Assembly: GCA_022316685.1 (NCBI GenBank)
Contig: JAKJHU010000084.1
Span: forward strand, 629,001-693,000
Direction of reading: 5' to 3'
Source: Progne subis subis
Lineage: Eukaryota; Chordata; Aves; Passeriformes; Hirundinidae
Length of the DNA stretch: 64,000 nt
Part shown: positions 40,153 through 54,085 of the stretch, piece after piece
Layout: every line of letters begins with the position of its first letter
How positions within the stretch are numbered: position 1 is the stretch's first letter
Notes under the pieces: generated by a model
The model's database searches: none
The model's input: the letters and a program-made list of their open reading frames with translations, nothing else
What the model was told of the DNA's origin: nothing
Position numbers and translations under genes: made by a program

Positions 40153-43100
40153 AACCCAGACCGGTAAGTCAAGGAAGTAACATTTCACTGATCATTATTC
40201 ACTCAGCAGTGTCATTTGCCACGGTCCATCACAGCACCTGCAACATGAGATACTCACTAAAGATGTGTCTCAGCAGCCTCCAATGCCATCTACCTTGTTA
40301 TCTTTGCAGCAATGTGTTCAGAGGAGTAATGAGTGCAAGGACATCATGGCAACAGTCAAGTTGCCAGTTCATTGGCAACACAGTGCGAGGATGCTTTCAG
40401 AACAATAAATAGCACATAATAGAGATTCTTGGATAAGCATTTAGAAAGATTTTGGATAACTATTCTCCCCTTGATAAAAAAAAAAAAAAACAACAAAAGC
40501 AACCCCCCCCAAAACAACGACAGAATAGGGTAGAATATGTTACATGATGGAGGAAAAGAAATTGAAGGGTTCCTCTATTAGTTATGAGTTTAGTCAAGAG
40601 AGAAGAGTGAAAAACAAACAAGGAGATGAAGACTGTCAAACCCTGAACAGGCTATAAATATACATATGTAAACGAGAAACCTTGACAGCACTCACACAAC
40701 ACTTGCCATCACAGTTGTCAAAAACCTATAAACAATTCACACTATGATTCCTTAAATATTCCATAATATTTTTTTTCCTTCTCCCTAAAAAAAGTGAAGC
40801 TAAAGTAAATAAACGCAGAAGATGGAGAAGGGTTTTAGTATTAAGAGCTCCACAGTGAACATATTGAAGAGTGCACTTGGACAGAGCATTCCAGCAGGAA
40901 TTTGGAGGCACTCAGATTTGTACAGATTTCAATTTGATCTTTATTCTGGCTGGCTTGTGTATGGGTTGGGAATCTTCAGCGCTCTCCCTGTCCTCCACCC
41001 TCTAATTGGCAGCTACTGCTTGCCAGCAGGTCAGAGAATGTCAGGCAAGGACTATAAAATTCAGAGAACATTTCCCTGCCTCTGAGCTCTCAGAAACAGG
41101 AGATAGCATGTATCAACAGCTTGTATGAACACAGAGGTCAGATAGAAGGAATATCTCAGATGAATAGAGACTCTACATCAGAAGAAATCAGCTTAGAGAA
41201 TAATAAAAGGCTGTGGAAAATTTTCTATTTTCATATTATTTTTCCGAGGGAATTTTTGGCTATAATACATTTTTGCATGTTTTGTTATTATGGTTTATGA
41301 TTCAATCTGCAATCATTCCCTTTGATCTATTAATTTAGTGTGAAAAATTACCCCTTGTGTGGGAATCCTTCACAGCTAACTGCTGCTGAGAGTTATATCA
41401 TTACTGTCTTCTGCACTTCACTACCTTGTAGACCTTCTCACGGAGCTTCAGCAGAATTTGAATGTCTGACAGCAAAACTATAATCTAATCTCTTACAAGA
41501 TCATGCATATAATGCCTCTACATGCTGAAGCAGAGCTGGCTTTAAGAAAGGTTTCATTATTCACCCAGGAGGCCTTCTACTCTATGGAGGGATCATTATT
41601 TCCAGATCTTTAATGCGTGAAAGGTTGGAAGTTTCGTTGCTGTTCTACAGGCTTTGTAGCAGAATCCAGTGAGCAAAATAAAAATTGGTTCTAATCGTCA
41701 ACGGTGAAGTTCTGACTTTGTGCAAGGAGTAAATGCCACTGAAGCCAAGGAAGTTTCTTCTCATTCGTGTTGGTATCACTGAGACCAGGGTTTCCACAAG
41801 TCAGCCTCAACTACCATCTCCCCAATTTATCCAGCTGCTATTTGCTATCTCTCCCTGGATAGCCCAATTTAACCATTTAGTTCCCAGGGAATAGCTAATA
41901 CATTTCATGGGCTTTGAATTTTATTAAAAATAATATGAAAAGAAATAGTAAAAAGGCCCCTTTGAGTCATGGTAATAATAGTTCATAACTTTCCAGCAGT
42001 TATAATAATTCCAAATAGAGGATATGAGAATCTCCCAAATAGTATGCAAATTTACAAAGAAATTTAATTTTATCTTCTCCAAGGGTGTCTGGAATCTGGC
42101 AAATGAAAAATAATTCCATGTGTTTTCTTCAGCTTTTCATGGAATTCTTAATGTGTGAAATTAGGTGGTGATAAAACCTTGATGATAATAAAAAAAATGG
42201 TTTGAGGACCATTAAAATATTTTTCCTGTCATGTTTTAGTCTGCTTAAGTAGAGTTTGTTCTTACTCCAATTCTTTGTTTGAAACACAACATTCACAAGA
42301 ATACTGAGCCAATGTCAGAAATAAATAGCCCATGTTCCTTCAGGCATAAAGAATAAAATATGTTGGTTGGCTTTGCTTACTTTGGTATTGGTTTACACTG
42401 GAGATGATCTGTCTTGCTTTGATGCAAATATCCCAAACCAACAAATCTGTAATGTGTGACCTGAGAGTTCTGCCCTGATTCCCCTGTGTAATGGCTTAGA
42501 AATAATTGTGCATACAAATGAGATAAACATTCTGATAAGCAAAAGGACATAAACAAAATATACATTGGCATATATGAATTTAATCCAGATATTTATGTGT
42601 GTGGGACCTTCAATTGAGAAAACAACTCTTGACAAAAGGTTTTTAACCTACCATACTGTAAGAGGTATCTATGAATGCTCTACCTAACATGGTCATCTGC
42701 ATAAAAACAAAGCAAAACTTGCAGGTGATTGAGTTTCTTTCAGCTCTGAGCAGAACAAAGTCCTTTCAGTTCCACAGGGCTCCACAGTCCTGACAATAAG
42801 TGCTGCTTTCTTTTCACAAGTTTCCTCTTGTTCCTTCTGAACTTCCCTCCTTCCCTAGGTTCTTATGCTCATAGGAACTCTGGCTTTCTCTTTTTCTGTC
42901 TTTTTTGGTGGAAGAAATGCAGTTGTCCTTATGATACATCATTCTTTGCCCTTGACATTGGCTCATCTATGTGAGGACCATAAAGGAATGAATAAAACCT
43001 ATTGGACAAGATCCTCTATTCTATATTCTAAATATTTTTTCCTACCCACAGTAGGAAATACACATTCGTGTATGTTTTAATGATCAGGTCTTGGTGTTTG

Positions 43101-44058
43101 ATAGGTCTTTCTGTTCCCGTGAATCAGGATGATGTGAAGGATTTTCCTGCTGAGCTCAGCAGTCAGTCTGGGTAACGTTGCCCTCAGAGCCTAATTCTAA
43201 GAGCAATCTTCTGTACATTAAAATATCTCTTCCAGTTTAGTTCATGAAATAACTATATTGAGGCTCACTGGGTTTTCAGACAGAGCTTTCCATATGAATA
43301 AAGCAGCCATATGAAATGAAGTTTAAAGGTTCAGTATTAATTTGCTTTTCTTCTCTAACATAAAAAGCTCAGTTCTCTTTAGCATGAACAACTGATAGGG
43401 ATTTAATGATTAAACTATAGATCAGTTGTAGCTGCCTGGTCTGTAGGTAGGTATGCAAAGACACAGGAAAACACCCCCAAAACCAATTGCATAAAAAAGA
43501 AGAGTTTAGCAAAACTGTAAATTTAGAGTTGGCCATACCAATGAGACAGAAAGGGCAAATGTGTAACAGTCTTTTACCAGAGGGAATAAATGGGTGGGAA
43601 GTAATGAGGATAGAACCTAAAAATAAATCCCTGCACACATCTCTGTGAGCCAGGCAGACACTCATGTTATGGACACTAATGTGATTCCTTGTGAGAGCTT
43701 GGGATGACAACCCCAGGAAGGGGAGTTTGATGGCAAAATAAAACGGACATTAGAAATGTCCTGCTGCAGATGTGACTGCCAGCGAGGTGCTGGAGTGCCA
43801 TGGACAACACAAATAACTCAGGAGTTTCTGGGCAGGAAATGTAAGACCTGAAAACAGCTTAAATTAGTGAACTGTTAGAGATGTTGCTGGAAAGAATATT
43901 GCAACTAAGTTTTAAAATCATAGAAATGTATAATCAAAGGCAAAAGCTCTATGGAAATTTGAGTTCTTGATTAATCTGCCCTTATAATTTTGATTTTTAA
44001 GCTTCAAGACTTTAAATGCATTTCATGATCTTTTTAGGACCTAATGTTAACTTGTCAC

Positions 44059-44078
44059 TTTTTTTTTTTTTTTTTTTT
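44059..44078 (+). repeat. T20 homopolymer
   Basis: Uninterrupted T-run; a second T-rich stretch follows at about 44094-44113. Confidence 0.9.
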
Positions 44079-46345
44079 GGCACAAGTTTGGGTTTTTTTA
44101 ATTTTTTTTTTTTCTCTTAAAAATAGTACATACTGTCTACATTAAAGGTATAATACTCCCAAATGGTCCAAAGATAATTTTTGTATTTACCAAGAGGAAC
44201 TTTTTCCTGACACATCAAAAAGAAAAGGAACATTTTAACTTTTCATCCTGATTTAGGAAGGATTAATTTTTTAGTCATACTTTCCCAATATAAAAAAAGA
44301 GAAAAAATAGATCCATTAAACCGCAGCATTATTATGACTAATAATATCTGTGAGTCTTATAAATAGGCAAACCATTCTGTCTTCTTGAAACTAATGGGGA
44401 CACAGTGAAAAATCCCTGTGGCCTCAGCATTACCTATTGGAACTGGTCCATGAAGATACAAATCCTGTACCCAATACTCTTGGGAAGTTTTTGCATGGGA
44501 TTTTTTAGCTGGGTTAAATGTAAGAAGACATTTAACCTGTACAGTATGAGCCTCCAAATTTCTTTGGAGCTTTTTTTTTGTCCTTTATATAGTAATGGAA
44601 TAATGTTTGGAAAAGGATGGAAAGTTGAGAACTGGGTTTTTCTTAAGTAGGCATTTTTGCTTTTGCCTTCTGCAGATACCTTGAGATTTTTATGAACGTG
44701 AAATATTATTTTAATTTGTATCTGCACTGCTCTCTCAGTTTCTAATTTTATCTTTTAAACCAAATATATAGATTTCATTTACTGTTTGTTGCTCAGCTGT
44801 CTCTTTAGGCAATAAAGGTTGAGAAAAATAATATTACTGTTAATTTAAGTAAGATATGGGCAAGCAGAAGTAGCTAAATGGAGACTGAAACAAAATCCTC
44901 TGTTTTTATTACATTTTTGCTAACTATTATTTCTCTGTAAGAGAACCTCACTGTCATCTCTTCAAGATTAAATAAAAGAGATAACCTGTTCTTTTGGAGA
45001 TAATGCCTGTCCTTATTCTCTGTATGGGGCTGATGCACCTTTGATTTCTAAAAGTGCAGGAAATAAAGGCTCTGTCACCACTGCCCTGACTGGTTTTCCA
45101 GCAGCCTCATTTCCTGCAAACTTCCCTGTTGCAGTCGAGAAGGTTGCATGGGAATGTGGCATCTGACAGGCAGTGGATTTAAAATGTCCTTGAAAAGGGA
45201 AAATTGTGGCTGCGATGCCAGAGCTGTCAGTGCTGCCAGACTTGTTTCAATATTCTTGTGGATTCTCCTGGAATTTACAGACAAGACCTTGCTCCCTGAG
45301 ATAGTGAGGAATGGACTTGAGTAGAGAGGGGATTGTTCCTTATCAGGAAGACCTGATCAGCTTTATATAAAATCATAACATTTTCAACAGATGTAACAGG
45401 GCAGAATTCAAATAACGCGAGTTCGTCTCCAGTTCCTGAAATATTCTGATTTCGGAGGTATTTAATGCTTTATGTAAGGAGAATACTTTTCAATTTCCTT
45501 CTTACTTTAAGGTAATAATCTGGTTCACAGTAAATTCCTGAGAGTGTAGAAACAAAGAAATGCGAATGGAAGGATTAGACTGATCTCTTGGGAAGCTTTA
45601 CTGCTGCATTCAGTAAAATTCAAAGGCGTCTCTTTGCCCAGAAACTTGAAAGAAGTCCCTATTTCCCTTCTAATGAAGTTAATCAAAATTTTGCAATTAT
45701 CTCTTTTGCAGAAACATCAAGTTTACTGTTCCTCTTCCATTTTACTGATGACAGAAAAATATGATGGGAGTATTTCCAGGTCTCCTGAGTTAGGGGGCTC
45801 TTTAAATTAAAGTGTCAGCCTTATGCTACTAGAAAATCTGTTGAAAATATGTCATGTCTTTGAGGTATTGTTTTAGATTCCTGGCAATTAAAAAATACCC
45901 AGCTGAAAACATGAATCCAGCCCCTGACATTGTGAATGCCGACGGTTTGTCTGTATCTCCTTCAGAAATGTTCATCTAGCCTGTAGTGTGAGAAGTATCA
46001 GTGCTTGGAGCGCTCAGAAAATTTGGTTTGTTTTAATTACACACTCATTAGCAGGAGTTTTTTAATATGTTCAATGACAAAAACAGGGCAGTGGAGCAGC
46101 AGCTACTGTGTGGCAAAGGGAAGTGCCGGAATAAAGGTGCTTTCCTGAAAAACTGTCAGGCCCGGAGGGAAAGAAAGAAGAGAATTGCCAGGAGATCCAC
46201 ATCTGAATAAAAAGTACGTTTAATGCCTATTTATTTGATCACCTCTTTTTTAAGGTGAAATGAGCATTGACTGCAGAATGGGCAGGGACCAGGGCGGGTG
46301 GGAGCATGGGCTGCAGAACAGGCCTGAGGTGAGGTTGGTAGGAGA

Positions 46346-46460
46346 GTCATGGAATCAGAACCATCACAGTTGGAAAAGACCTTGAAGATCACCAGACACA
46401 GCCATCAGCTCCATCATGGTATTAGGAGAATCCCAAAGCCTTCAAGTTTCTCCCTGTTCC
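46346..46460 (-). mobile_element. CR1 LINE terminal fragment
   Basis: Antisense terminal piece: gtcatggaatcagaacc, cagttggaaaagaccttgaag, atcaccagacacagcc. Confidence 0.75.
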
Positions 46461-47611
46461 ACACTTTTGCCCTATCTTCTGTCGGCACAGCCACTCAGAA
46501 CAGACCTTGCTCCCTTATGCAGATATGAGGAATTTGCTCTAAATCCTTATTTGAATGTATAAAGTATTTAAAGAGGTTTATGTGAATGTGAGCGCAGCTG
46601 CCTGTTCTGCAGTGACCAGCACTGCCTCATCCTCCTTTGTGCTGGCTCAGTTCTCATCCTTAGAAGCCAAATCCATTTTTAAAGAGTCCTGCTGAAGAGG
46701 ACAGTCCTTTATGCAAGGCACACACCACCTCTGCATGGGCACTTTGTTAGGAATATTAACTACGTGCGCTTGAAAGGACGCACCAGGAGCAAAATCTCTG
46801 CAGAAATGCGTTTCCCTTCTATTAGGAAAGTCTTCTATAGGCTTAATTATCATGAACAAAAAAAGCAGGCTGTTTCCCAGGGAAATACTACCCACTGATA
46901 TCACAAGAATTCAGCCCTGCTTAAATGCTAGGAGGTATGTTCTCAGTGCACTTATAATTGGGTCATTATCACCATGGTTATGAGATTTAACTGACTGAAA
47001 ACTGTAGGCATTTGTCTCATTAATACCGAATGTTAGAGTTTATTTCTGGGAACAGAAAACTGCTGCCGAGGGACACCTGTTCTGTGATCATCTCTGAAAA
47101 CATGGCACTGGAGAACGTCCTGCCTGCTTTGTGTCAGATGATTTCACAGGTGTTTTTTACTGGTTCTTGGGGGGTTTTGGTTATTTAATAACTGTTCTAT
47201 GGTGCTTTGCTTTGTGAGTTAATGTTCTTTGTGGGTTGCAGGTCATGCAAAACAAGCATGTGGTTCTGGTGTTCTTTGCACAGTGTCAGTCACTTCTGGG
47301 CCATGCTACATCTCAGCATAATCTGCATTTCTCTTTTATTACCTGTCCCTCTCCTCTTTTTGGCTCATCTCTTTTTCATACACTTTCTGACAAAACAGTT
47401 TTCAACTGTGATCTTGGGACTGAACATAGTCACACTTGTCTCCTTGGAGGATAATTAAAGACATGCCATTGCTTTTCCAATTTCATTCCTATTGTTGAAA
47501 CAAAAAATGAAAAATCATCAGTAACACTTGGCTCAAACCAGAATTAATGTATTTTTATTCTTTCAAAAATTTTTTTGTTCTTCTCTAGTCTGTCTCTTCA
47601 TCACCAAATTT

Positions 47612-47748
47612 ACCCCAAAAAGTCCAAGACCAGGTTGGATGGAGCTTGGACCAACTTGGTCTAGAGGAAGTGTCCCTGTGGCAGGGGTTGGAACTAGATA
47701 TTCTTTAAAGTCCCTTCCAACCCAAACCAGTCTGTAACCGTATAATTT
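47612..47748 (+). mobile_element. CR1 LINE terminal fragment
   Basis: Sense piece: ccaagaccaggttggatgg, ggggttggaactagatattc, cccttccaacccaaaccagtc. Confidence 0.85.
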
Positions 47749-48195
47749 AGGAAACTGTATAATTTAGGAGAGTCAAATCCCTTCATCTGATCTGAAAATT
47801 TGATTAAAATTTTGAGGCTTATCAATCACTCACAATTTTGTTTGATTTACCATCTTGGTGGGGTAGTATTTGTGTAGAGTACACAAAAGCATACGTAACT
47901 GCCTAGCTTTGACTTGTAACCTAGAATTGTCATCAGTCAAAAGCTGAAGGTTGGACAATTTTTATATTCTTTAGCATTTATTTTTCACATATCGAGACTA
48001 TTCATTTTGACTTTCTTCTTACAATGTATTTTCTGTGCAGAAGATAAGAGTACCAGAGCAAGGCAGCTGACAGAGGGTGTGAAGGCACCTGGAAAAGTAA
48101 AAGAATGAATAATATAAATAGATAGATTGGAATGAAAAATTACCATTTAGAAAATGTTCCTTATTTGTTGAGATATTTATAGAGCATTGTCTGTT

Positions 48196-48242
48196 ATTAT
48201 TATTATTATTAATTTTTTATTGTTATTATTAATAATTACTAT
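48196..48242 (+). repeat. (TTA)n-rich stretch
   Basis: Tandem tta triplets, interrupted, only A/T apart from one G and one C. Confidence 0.85.
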
Positions 48243-49819
48243 TGTAAAAATGTTTAATTACTTCACTGCAATGATTGTCTGTAAGTCATATCAATACTGC
48301 CTTATATAATTTTCTTCTGAATCAAAGCATTTATAAAGGCTATAATTAAAAACATTGGTTGTTTTTACCTATGTCTGGCACAATTCAGATAAGAGTGAAG
48401 AAATATGAACAAAAAGGGACACAATAACTACAAAGCTACTTTACCACCCTTCCTTAGCTTGTGATTTCAGGGGGCATAAAAGAGTAATAGGAATGGATAG
48501 GAATTGTAATAATTTCTTTATAGTTTATACATTCTATATAACTTTATGAAGTTGCATTGCCATATAGAGAAATGTTTGAAAGTCATAATAATAACATGCA
48601 AAGGAAAACAACACTAAAATAACTGAATTTTTAATAAAGAATTGCATACATGAATGCTGAGTGTAATATGTCAGAGTAAGGATAATATTCATTACAACAT
48701 TTACCCGTCTTTTTTGTTGTGTTTTGTTTTCTGGCTATTTCTCTTATTTAATCTAGGTGACACTCTTTGTTATTGTATAAAGAGATTAAGGTTCTATATA
48801 TGAACTGGAGGTACTTCAAAAATATCATATTTTAGAATGGAATTTTAGACTGCAACATTTCTTTTTGATGGCAGAGGACTGAAGGATCATAGGTAAATCA
48901 AAACTCTTAGTCCAGCCATGTCCAATCCAATTTTTTTCCCTGTGCAAGAGTCTTTGCGCTGATTCAGGATGATTAAGCAAAAACCATGGCAAATCTACTG
49001 CTGTCATAAATATTAAAGATTGCCAAATGTGTGCAGAGAGGACCCAGCCTGGCTTGGTCCCATTTCCTCATGCATCTCGGACTCTGTTCTCAGGTTTGGT
49101 GTAGGCCAGTGTTGTGTCCTCTCCATGGGCAGTCCACCCTCAGGAACTCCACCTCAAAGTAATGGAAAGGAGCTTGGAATGACAGATAATCTCATATATT
49201 CTTTGCAAAAGGGCAAGAAGAATGTTGAACCTCAGTGGTTTCAAGAACATCATGACCTGGCTGCAGCCACCCACAGGCTGTGGGAGAGCCAGGCAGCCCT
49301 CAGCAACATGAACAGTCAGGGGTTTATATCAGCAAACCTTCATATTCCCAGCAAACCACACTGCTCAAATAGCCCTCTCCCTTCTGTTCTTTGCAATTCA
49401 CATTGGTTGTCTGGCTGTCACTTGCTCAGCGCGTGTCTGTACTTAGGAAATCTGCTCCCTGACACTGTAATTTAGGCTTATCCTCCAGGAGATCCAGAGC
49501 TGAACGTGATACCTGATGTAACAGAAAATAGGAACAGTTGCATTCAAAACTGAGGCAGATACCAAGTAAGGGTAGGTCTGTCCTCAGTTTCCGAAACACT
49601 CAAAGGAAGAGCAGTAGGGAGTTCCAGCAGAGTGGCTGAAAACTGCTTGGGAGGTGCATAACAGAGGGATTGGTCGTACATCTCATTCTAAGAAGAAATT
49701 GGCCTTTTAAATCACTTTGTGGACGCTTAAGAATTATATATGATATTCCAGGAAGCATATAAATTACTACTTTTTTTCTCTTTCATTTAAATGTGTTTAC
49801 TCACCAAGTTGCACCAGGG

Positions 49820-50045
49820 ATAAACATTTGGATTGAATATTAGGAAAAAATTCATTCACTGAAAGGATGACCAGGACACTGGTACAGGTTGCCCAGGACA
49901 GTAAAGGAAGCACCATTCCTGGAAGTGTTGAAAATCCATGATGTGGTGCTTAAGACATGGCTTAGTGGTGTGTCTGGCAGTGCTGGGTTAATGTTTGGAC
50001 TTGAAGATCTGAAAGGGCTTTTCCAACCTTAATGATTGTATGATA
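49820..50045 (+). mobile_element. CR1 LINE 3' fragment
   Basis: Sense fragment of a different CR1 subfamily: gtacaggttgcccaggac, gacatggcttagtggtgtg, ttccaaccttaatgattg, terminal tgtatgat. Confidence 0.8.
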
Positions 50046-50229
50046 TAAATAGCTGCTCCTTCCCAAATACAAACCTCCACTGTTAAGCCAGAGCCCTGCT
50101 TGTGGCGGTTCAGTTTTGATAAATGTAGCTGTATTTTTGGTTCTGTGGCCATGGATTTGGAGATTACAACAGATAAAGTATCCAGAATTTTGTGCCTAAA
50201 CTTACCTTATGCCCTTTCTTTATGGGAAA

Positions 50230-50250
50230 AAAAAAAAAGAAAAAAAAAAA
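50230..50250 (+). repeat. A-rich tract
   Basis: Two A-runs split by a single G. Confidence 0.85.
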
Positions 50251-50752
50251 TCCCACTACTACCACCATTATAAATGCCTCTCATAAAGGGTCTTTAATTC
50301 CAAATCCTGATCTTCTTCATTGGAGAAGTCAAAGCTTTTTCCATGACTTCCAGCAGGACTTGTCATGTGCACAGCTTTCAAGAGGGAGAATCACAGTCCT
50401 CAATTCTATAAACCGTATTTCGCAAACTCATTGTAATTCCCACAGCTATGAAGAATGAATTGTCTTTAGACTGTGGGTTTGACATCACACCATTCTAGCA
50501 TTATACTACTGTAGTACTTGCGCAGAGTTGTAATGGTGTGCTGTTTGTAAGGGCTCTCTGTGATAGGAATAGCATTTCCTGTTGCCAAAATATTTGCACT
50601 CATCATTTTGGCAATTGAATTGTTATTTCACCATAATTAGCTCCGAAATGTATTTCCAGCTGAAATAGAGGGAAACGTAATGAAACAATCTTCTGCGGTC
50701 CTCAGCCTGCCCTGGATAATCCAGCAAGTGCTTCTCCCTTCCCTTCCATCAG

Positions 50753-50858
50753 GTGACAGAGACGCGGACGGGTCCTCTCGGCTGCAGTAACTATGACAAC
50801 CTGGATTCCGTAAGCTCTGTCCTGGTTCAGAGTCCTGAAAATAAGATTCAGTTGCAAG
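50753..50858 (+). CDS. BRINP3: BRINP3 coding exon C (probably exon 6)
   Basis: Short internal exon of 106 bp: acceptor cccttccatcag, 35 codons from [18 protein letters not shown] to SPENKIQLQ, then one base of a Gly codon before donor gtacgt (phase 0 in, phase 1 out). This stretch is nearly invariant across the BRINP family, so identity to the family is secure and BRINP3 is assigned from the flanking exons. It closes the MACPF region. Its length is not a multiple of three, so skipping it would shift the frame. Confidence 0.94.
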
Positions 50859-51824
50859 GTACGTAGCTGCAATTTCATTAATTTGTTTTGGAGTGGGGTG
50901 ACATTTATCACGCTTTTGTTTTGGTTTTTGTTTTTGTTTTTTTTTCTTTTGTTCCACCTCATAAAAGGTCATTTCCCTAATTTTTGCATGTGTAGTAAGT
51001 GCATTCCAGCCAAAGTGAAGAAAATGTCAGCACCTCGTGTTGCCTTTCAAACAGAAACAATATCTGCATCTGCCAGAAAATAATTTGAATAGCCCTGCTA
51101 ACATATTGGGTCCCTATTTAGCACCCGCTGGCACACCTTCTAAACAGCCTGAATTCCCAGAGATTCCACCAAGCTGGGAGTGACATTTAGTGTGCTCAGC
51201 CTGCGTTGCACATGCTGAGTAGTAGCTTACACCCCTTGTTGCACCAAAATTAAAGGAGTCACCAGAGGAGCAGCATATACATTTTCAAACACTCTAAACC
51301 AGGAGGAGTCAAAGGGCTCTGCCTCTTGGAAGTTAAAGAAACCACAAAACAACAAACTTGGAAGTTTAAAATCTCACTCATTAGGAAAATAGTGATTTTA
51401 GTAATTTTAGTGATTGTGTATAAATAAAAATGAAAAATAGAAAGAAGCAGAATGGGGAAGCAAAAGGAAGAAGAGAGTCACCCTTTCTAAATAATATTTT
51501 TTTTCAAAATTCCAGCAGAAGCATTTCCCAACCTGCATATTAGGACATTAAAAATTTTGAAAATTCACCCCTTTTATGGTATTAGGCTGTTCATGATTTC
51601 TATTTTCAGTTACAAAAATAAAGCATGAGCAAATTATGACTATGAAAAAACCCTAAGCTCCCTTTAATGTGTGTATTTGTGCATACCTCTGACGCTATGC
51701 CAGGAGATGACAATACGATTCTTAATTTGCAGTTGGAGTTAGATATACAGTTTTTTCCAAGATATAAAATTTTCTGTATGAGTTTGTAAATTACTCAGAC
51801 AAACAGTGTGAGGAGATATTAAGA

Positions 51825-51895
51825 ACAGCTTTACAGGAATGATGATCCCTGTGGTCCCTTCAGTCTCAGGATAGTCCATGATTCTATGACTCTCC
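51825..51895 (+). mobile_element. possible CR1 terminal fragment
   Basis: Contains gatccctgtggtcccttcag and ccatgattctatgactctcc, similar to a CR1 3' terminus. It is too short to be sure. Confidence 0.45.
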
Positions 51896-51982
51896 TTTAA
51901 AATATCCATGTGTGTTTTCTCCCTTTCCTTCTCCCCAGAATTGACTAAATCCACAAAAACATAAAATTATTTCCCAGAGAGC

Positions 51983-52004
51983 TTTTTTTTTTTTTTTTTT
52001 TTTT
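51983..52004 (+). repeat. T22 homopolymer
   Basis: Uninterrupted T-run, 68 bp before the antisense CR1. Confidence 0.9.
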
Positions 52005-52071
52005 ACAAAAAACTTGTAATTTCCACTCGGATGCCATGAATATTTCAAGGAAATATAACTTTTAATGGTTT

Positions 52072-52792
52072 CACAGAATCACGGAATCACAAAATCACAG
52101 AATGTCTATGTTGGAAGAGACCTTCAAGATCATCGAGTGCAACCCATGCCCTAACACCTAAACTAGATCATGGCATTGAGTGCCACATCCAATCTTTTTT
52201 TAAACATGTCCAGGGATGGTGACTCCACCACCTCCCTGGGCAGACTATTCCAGTACCTTATCACTGTTTCCATGAAAAGCTTTTTCCTAATGTCCAGCCT
52301 AAATTTCCCTTGGCACAGCCTGAGACCGTGTCCTCTCGTTCTGTCAGTCGCTGCCTGGGGAAAGAGACCAACCCCCAGCTGTCTACAGCCACCTTTCAGG
52401 AAGTTGTAAAGAGGGATAAGGTCACCTCTGAGTCTCCTTTATCCAGGCTAAACAACCCCAGCCCCCTCAGTAATTCCTCACAGGAGTTGTGTCCCAAGCC
52501 CCTCACCAGCCTCGTTGCCCTCCTCTGGACGCGCTGAAGCATCTCAACGTCCTTCCAAAACTGAGGGGACAAAACTGGACACAGCACTCGAGGTGTGGCC
52601 TCACCAGTGCCCAGTACAGGGAAGAATGACCTCCCTGCTCCTGCTGGTCACACCATTCCTGATCCAGGCCAGGATGCCACTGGCCCTCTTGGCCACCTGG
52701 GCACACAGCTGGCTCACGCTCAGCTGCTGTCACCTGTACCCCCAGGTCCCTTTCCTCCTGGGCACTGTCCAGCCACACTTTTCCCAACCTAT
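52072..52792 (-). mobile_element. CR1 LINE 3' fragment with decayed ORF2 end
   Basis: About 720 bp, antisense to BRINP3. The + strand starts with stacked agaatcac repeats (complement of the CR1 terminus). On the minus strand, frames contain [13 protein letters not shown] and [20 protein letters not shown], then [15 protein letters not shown], the C-terminal end of CR1 ORF2 (reverse transcriptase side). The coding frame is broken by shifts, so it is a dead copy. It is followed by an AT-rich stretch to 52850. Confidence 0.92.
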
Positions 52793-54085
52793 AATATAAT
52801 ATATATAAAATAATACATAATAATATAAATAATATAATTTCCAGCATATTAATTATGTTTTTCAGTTAAAATTTGGAAAATAATCTCTGCATCTCTCAGG
52901 CTGTGGCTTTTTGTGATGTGGAGAAATGTATTATCAGAACTGTGTACACTCTTTAATGGAAGAATTGAGCTCGGCTTTTTTTTCCTTTCACAGCCTCATG
53001 GTTTTTCAAAAGCACACAACTACATTGCAATATTTACTCAGGGAGCAGCAGAGTTTTGCAGATTTTGACACAGGATAGAAGAAAGCACAGTCAGACCAGG
53101 TTGCAGCAGTTGTGATATGAGTTTTGACTTGGAAGGGTTCTGAAATTACTGTTACATCTATAGTTTTGTACGTACCTAAAAATAAGGGATAAATATCTGT
53201 GAAATCATCCAAATGCCTATGGAGAAGAAACTTATATCACCAAATATCCAAGTCATATAATGAGGAATTACTTGGGACAAATGTAGCAGAAGTTTTTCAA
53301 AGCCCCACAGGAGTAGGACTCCACACCCTTTTTATGCTAAAACTTTAGTAGATTTAAGAATGCGTTTTCTTTCTTGAGGTTCCGTAGCCCTAATCTTCAA
53401 GTCCAATTGACTGTCCCAGAGCAATTTGCTGCCAATGCTAGAAAAATAAACAATCAACTAAATTGTCCCAACCCAATTTCCCCCTTCCATCTTAGTTTTC
53501 CCCTACAGAATCACAAGAGATAATGAGTTATTTAGACAAGCTGCATCTTCTTGTGCCGAAGGAAACATGGAAAACAAGCCAAATTTTGGGTGGAAATGTT
53601 TACATCTCTTTTCCTGATTTTGCTGTCTCTTTACTCTGTCTCAGGGCTGCTTTCCCTTCATTGGCATTTTCAGAATCTGCATTATTGCTGACACTAAGAT
53701 TAAAATTCAGCTGTGTGATTTCCTGCTGCAAGGCTCTGGCTGCTGTTCACTCAGCAGCTCTTCCCAAGGAGAAGTTGATGTTACCCAATCCCCCTAGAAA
53801 GATTAAAACAATCAACGCTCTTTCTGAGGAATACAGGTTACTCATTAGTGGATGGATGTTTCATGCTGAGAGGGAAATGTGAAGAATATGTCTGAAAATA
53901 ATTATTAAGAAAGGAAATACACCACGTAATGCAAATGCTGGACAGATGTGCAAATTGTCCTAAAACCTCCATATATTCTTGTTTTTCATAATTCTTTGTT
54001 TGTTAGCTATGTAAGCTGGGGAAGCTGCTCATCTCCAGACACTCCTTTGAGTTTAATACCATAATATTTCCTCCATTTCCTTAAG

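Larger units (their letters stand above)
32381..50752 (+). other. BRINP3: BRINP3 intron B-C
   Basis: This intron of 18372 bp runs from gtaggg to atcag. It starts with a nested LTR pair (32.4-33.5 kb). Further on are CR1 pieces at 34.4, 39.8-40.2, 46.3, 47.6 and 49.8 kb, T-tracts at 33.8, 38.2 and 44.06 kb, and a TTA-rich stretch at 48.2 kb. The long intervals between these (34.5-38.1, 40.2-44.0 and 50.1-50.7 kb among others) hold no recognisable gene. Confidence 0.9.
50859..54085 (+). other. BRINP3: BRINP3 intron C-D
   Basis: This intron of 3227 bp runs from gtacgt to ttaag. It contains a T22 tract, a small possible CR1 end and a 720-bp antisense CR1. The region 52.9-54.0 kb has an open frame of 119 codons (53523-53882) that resembles no protein I know. 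Confidence 0.9.

Noticed and set aside
52396..52847. Minus-strand frames as a functional reverse transcriptase
   Set aside because: They are the broken C-terminal end of a CR1 ORF2, frameshifted and lacking the catalytic domain.
53523..53882. 119-codon + strand frame between exons C and D
   Set aside because: No known family, and it lacks splice sites that would join BRINP3 in frame; likely chance.
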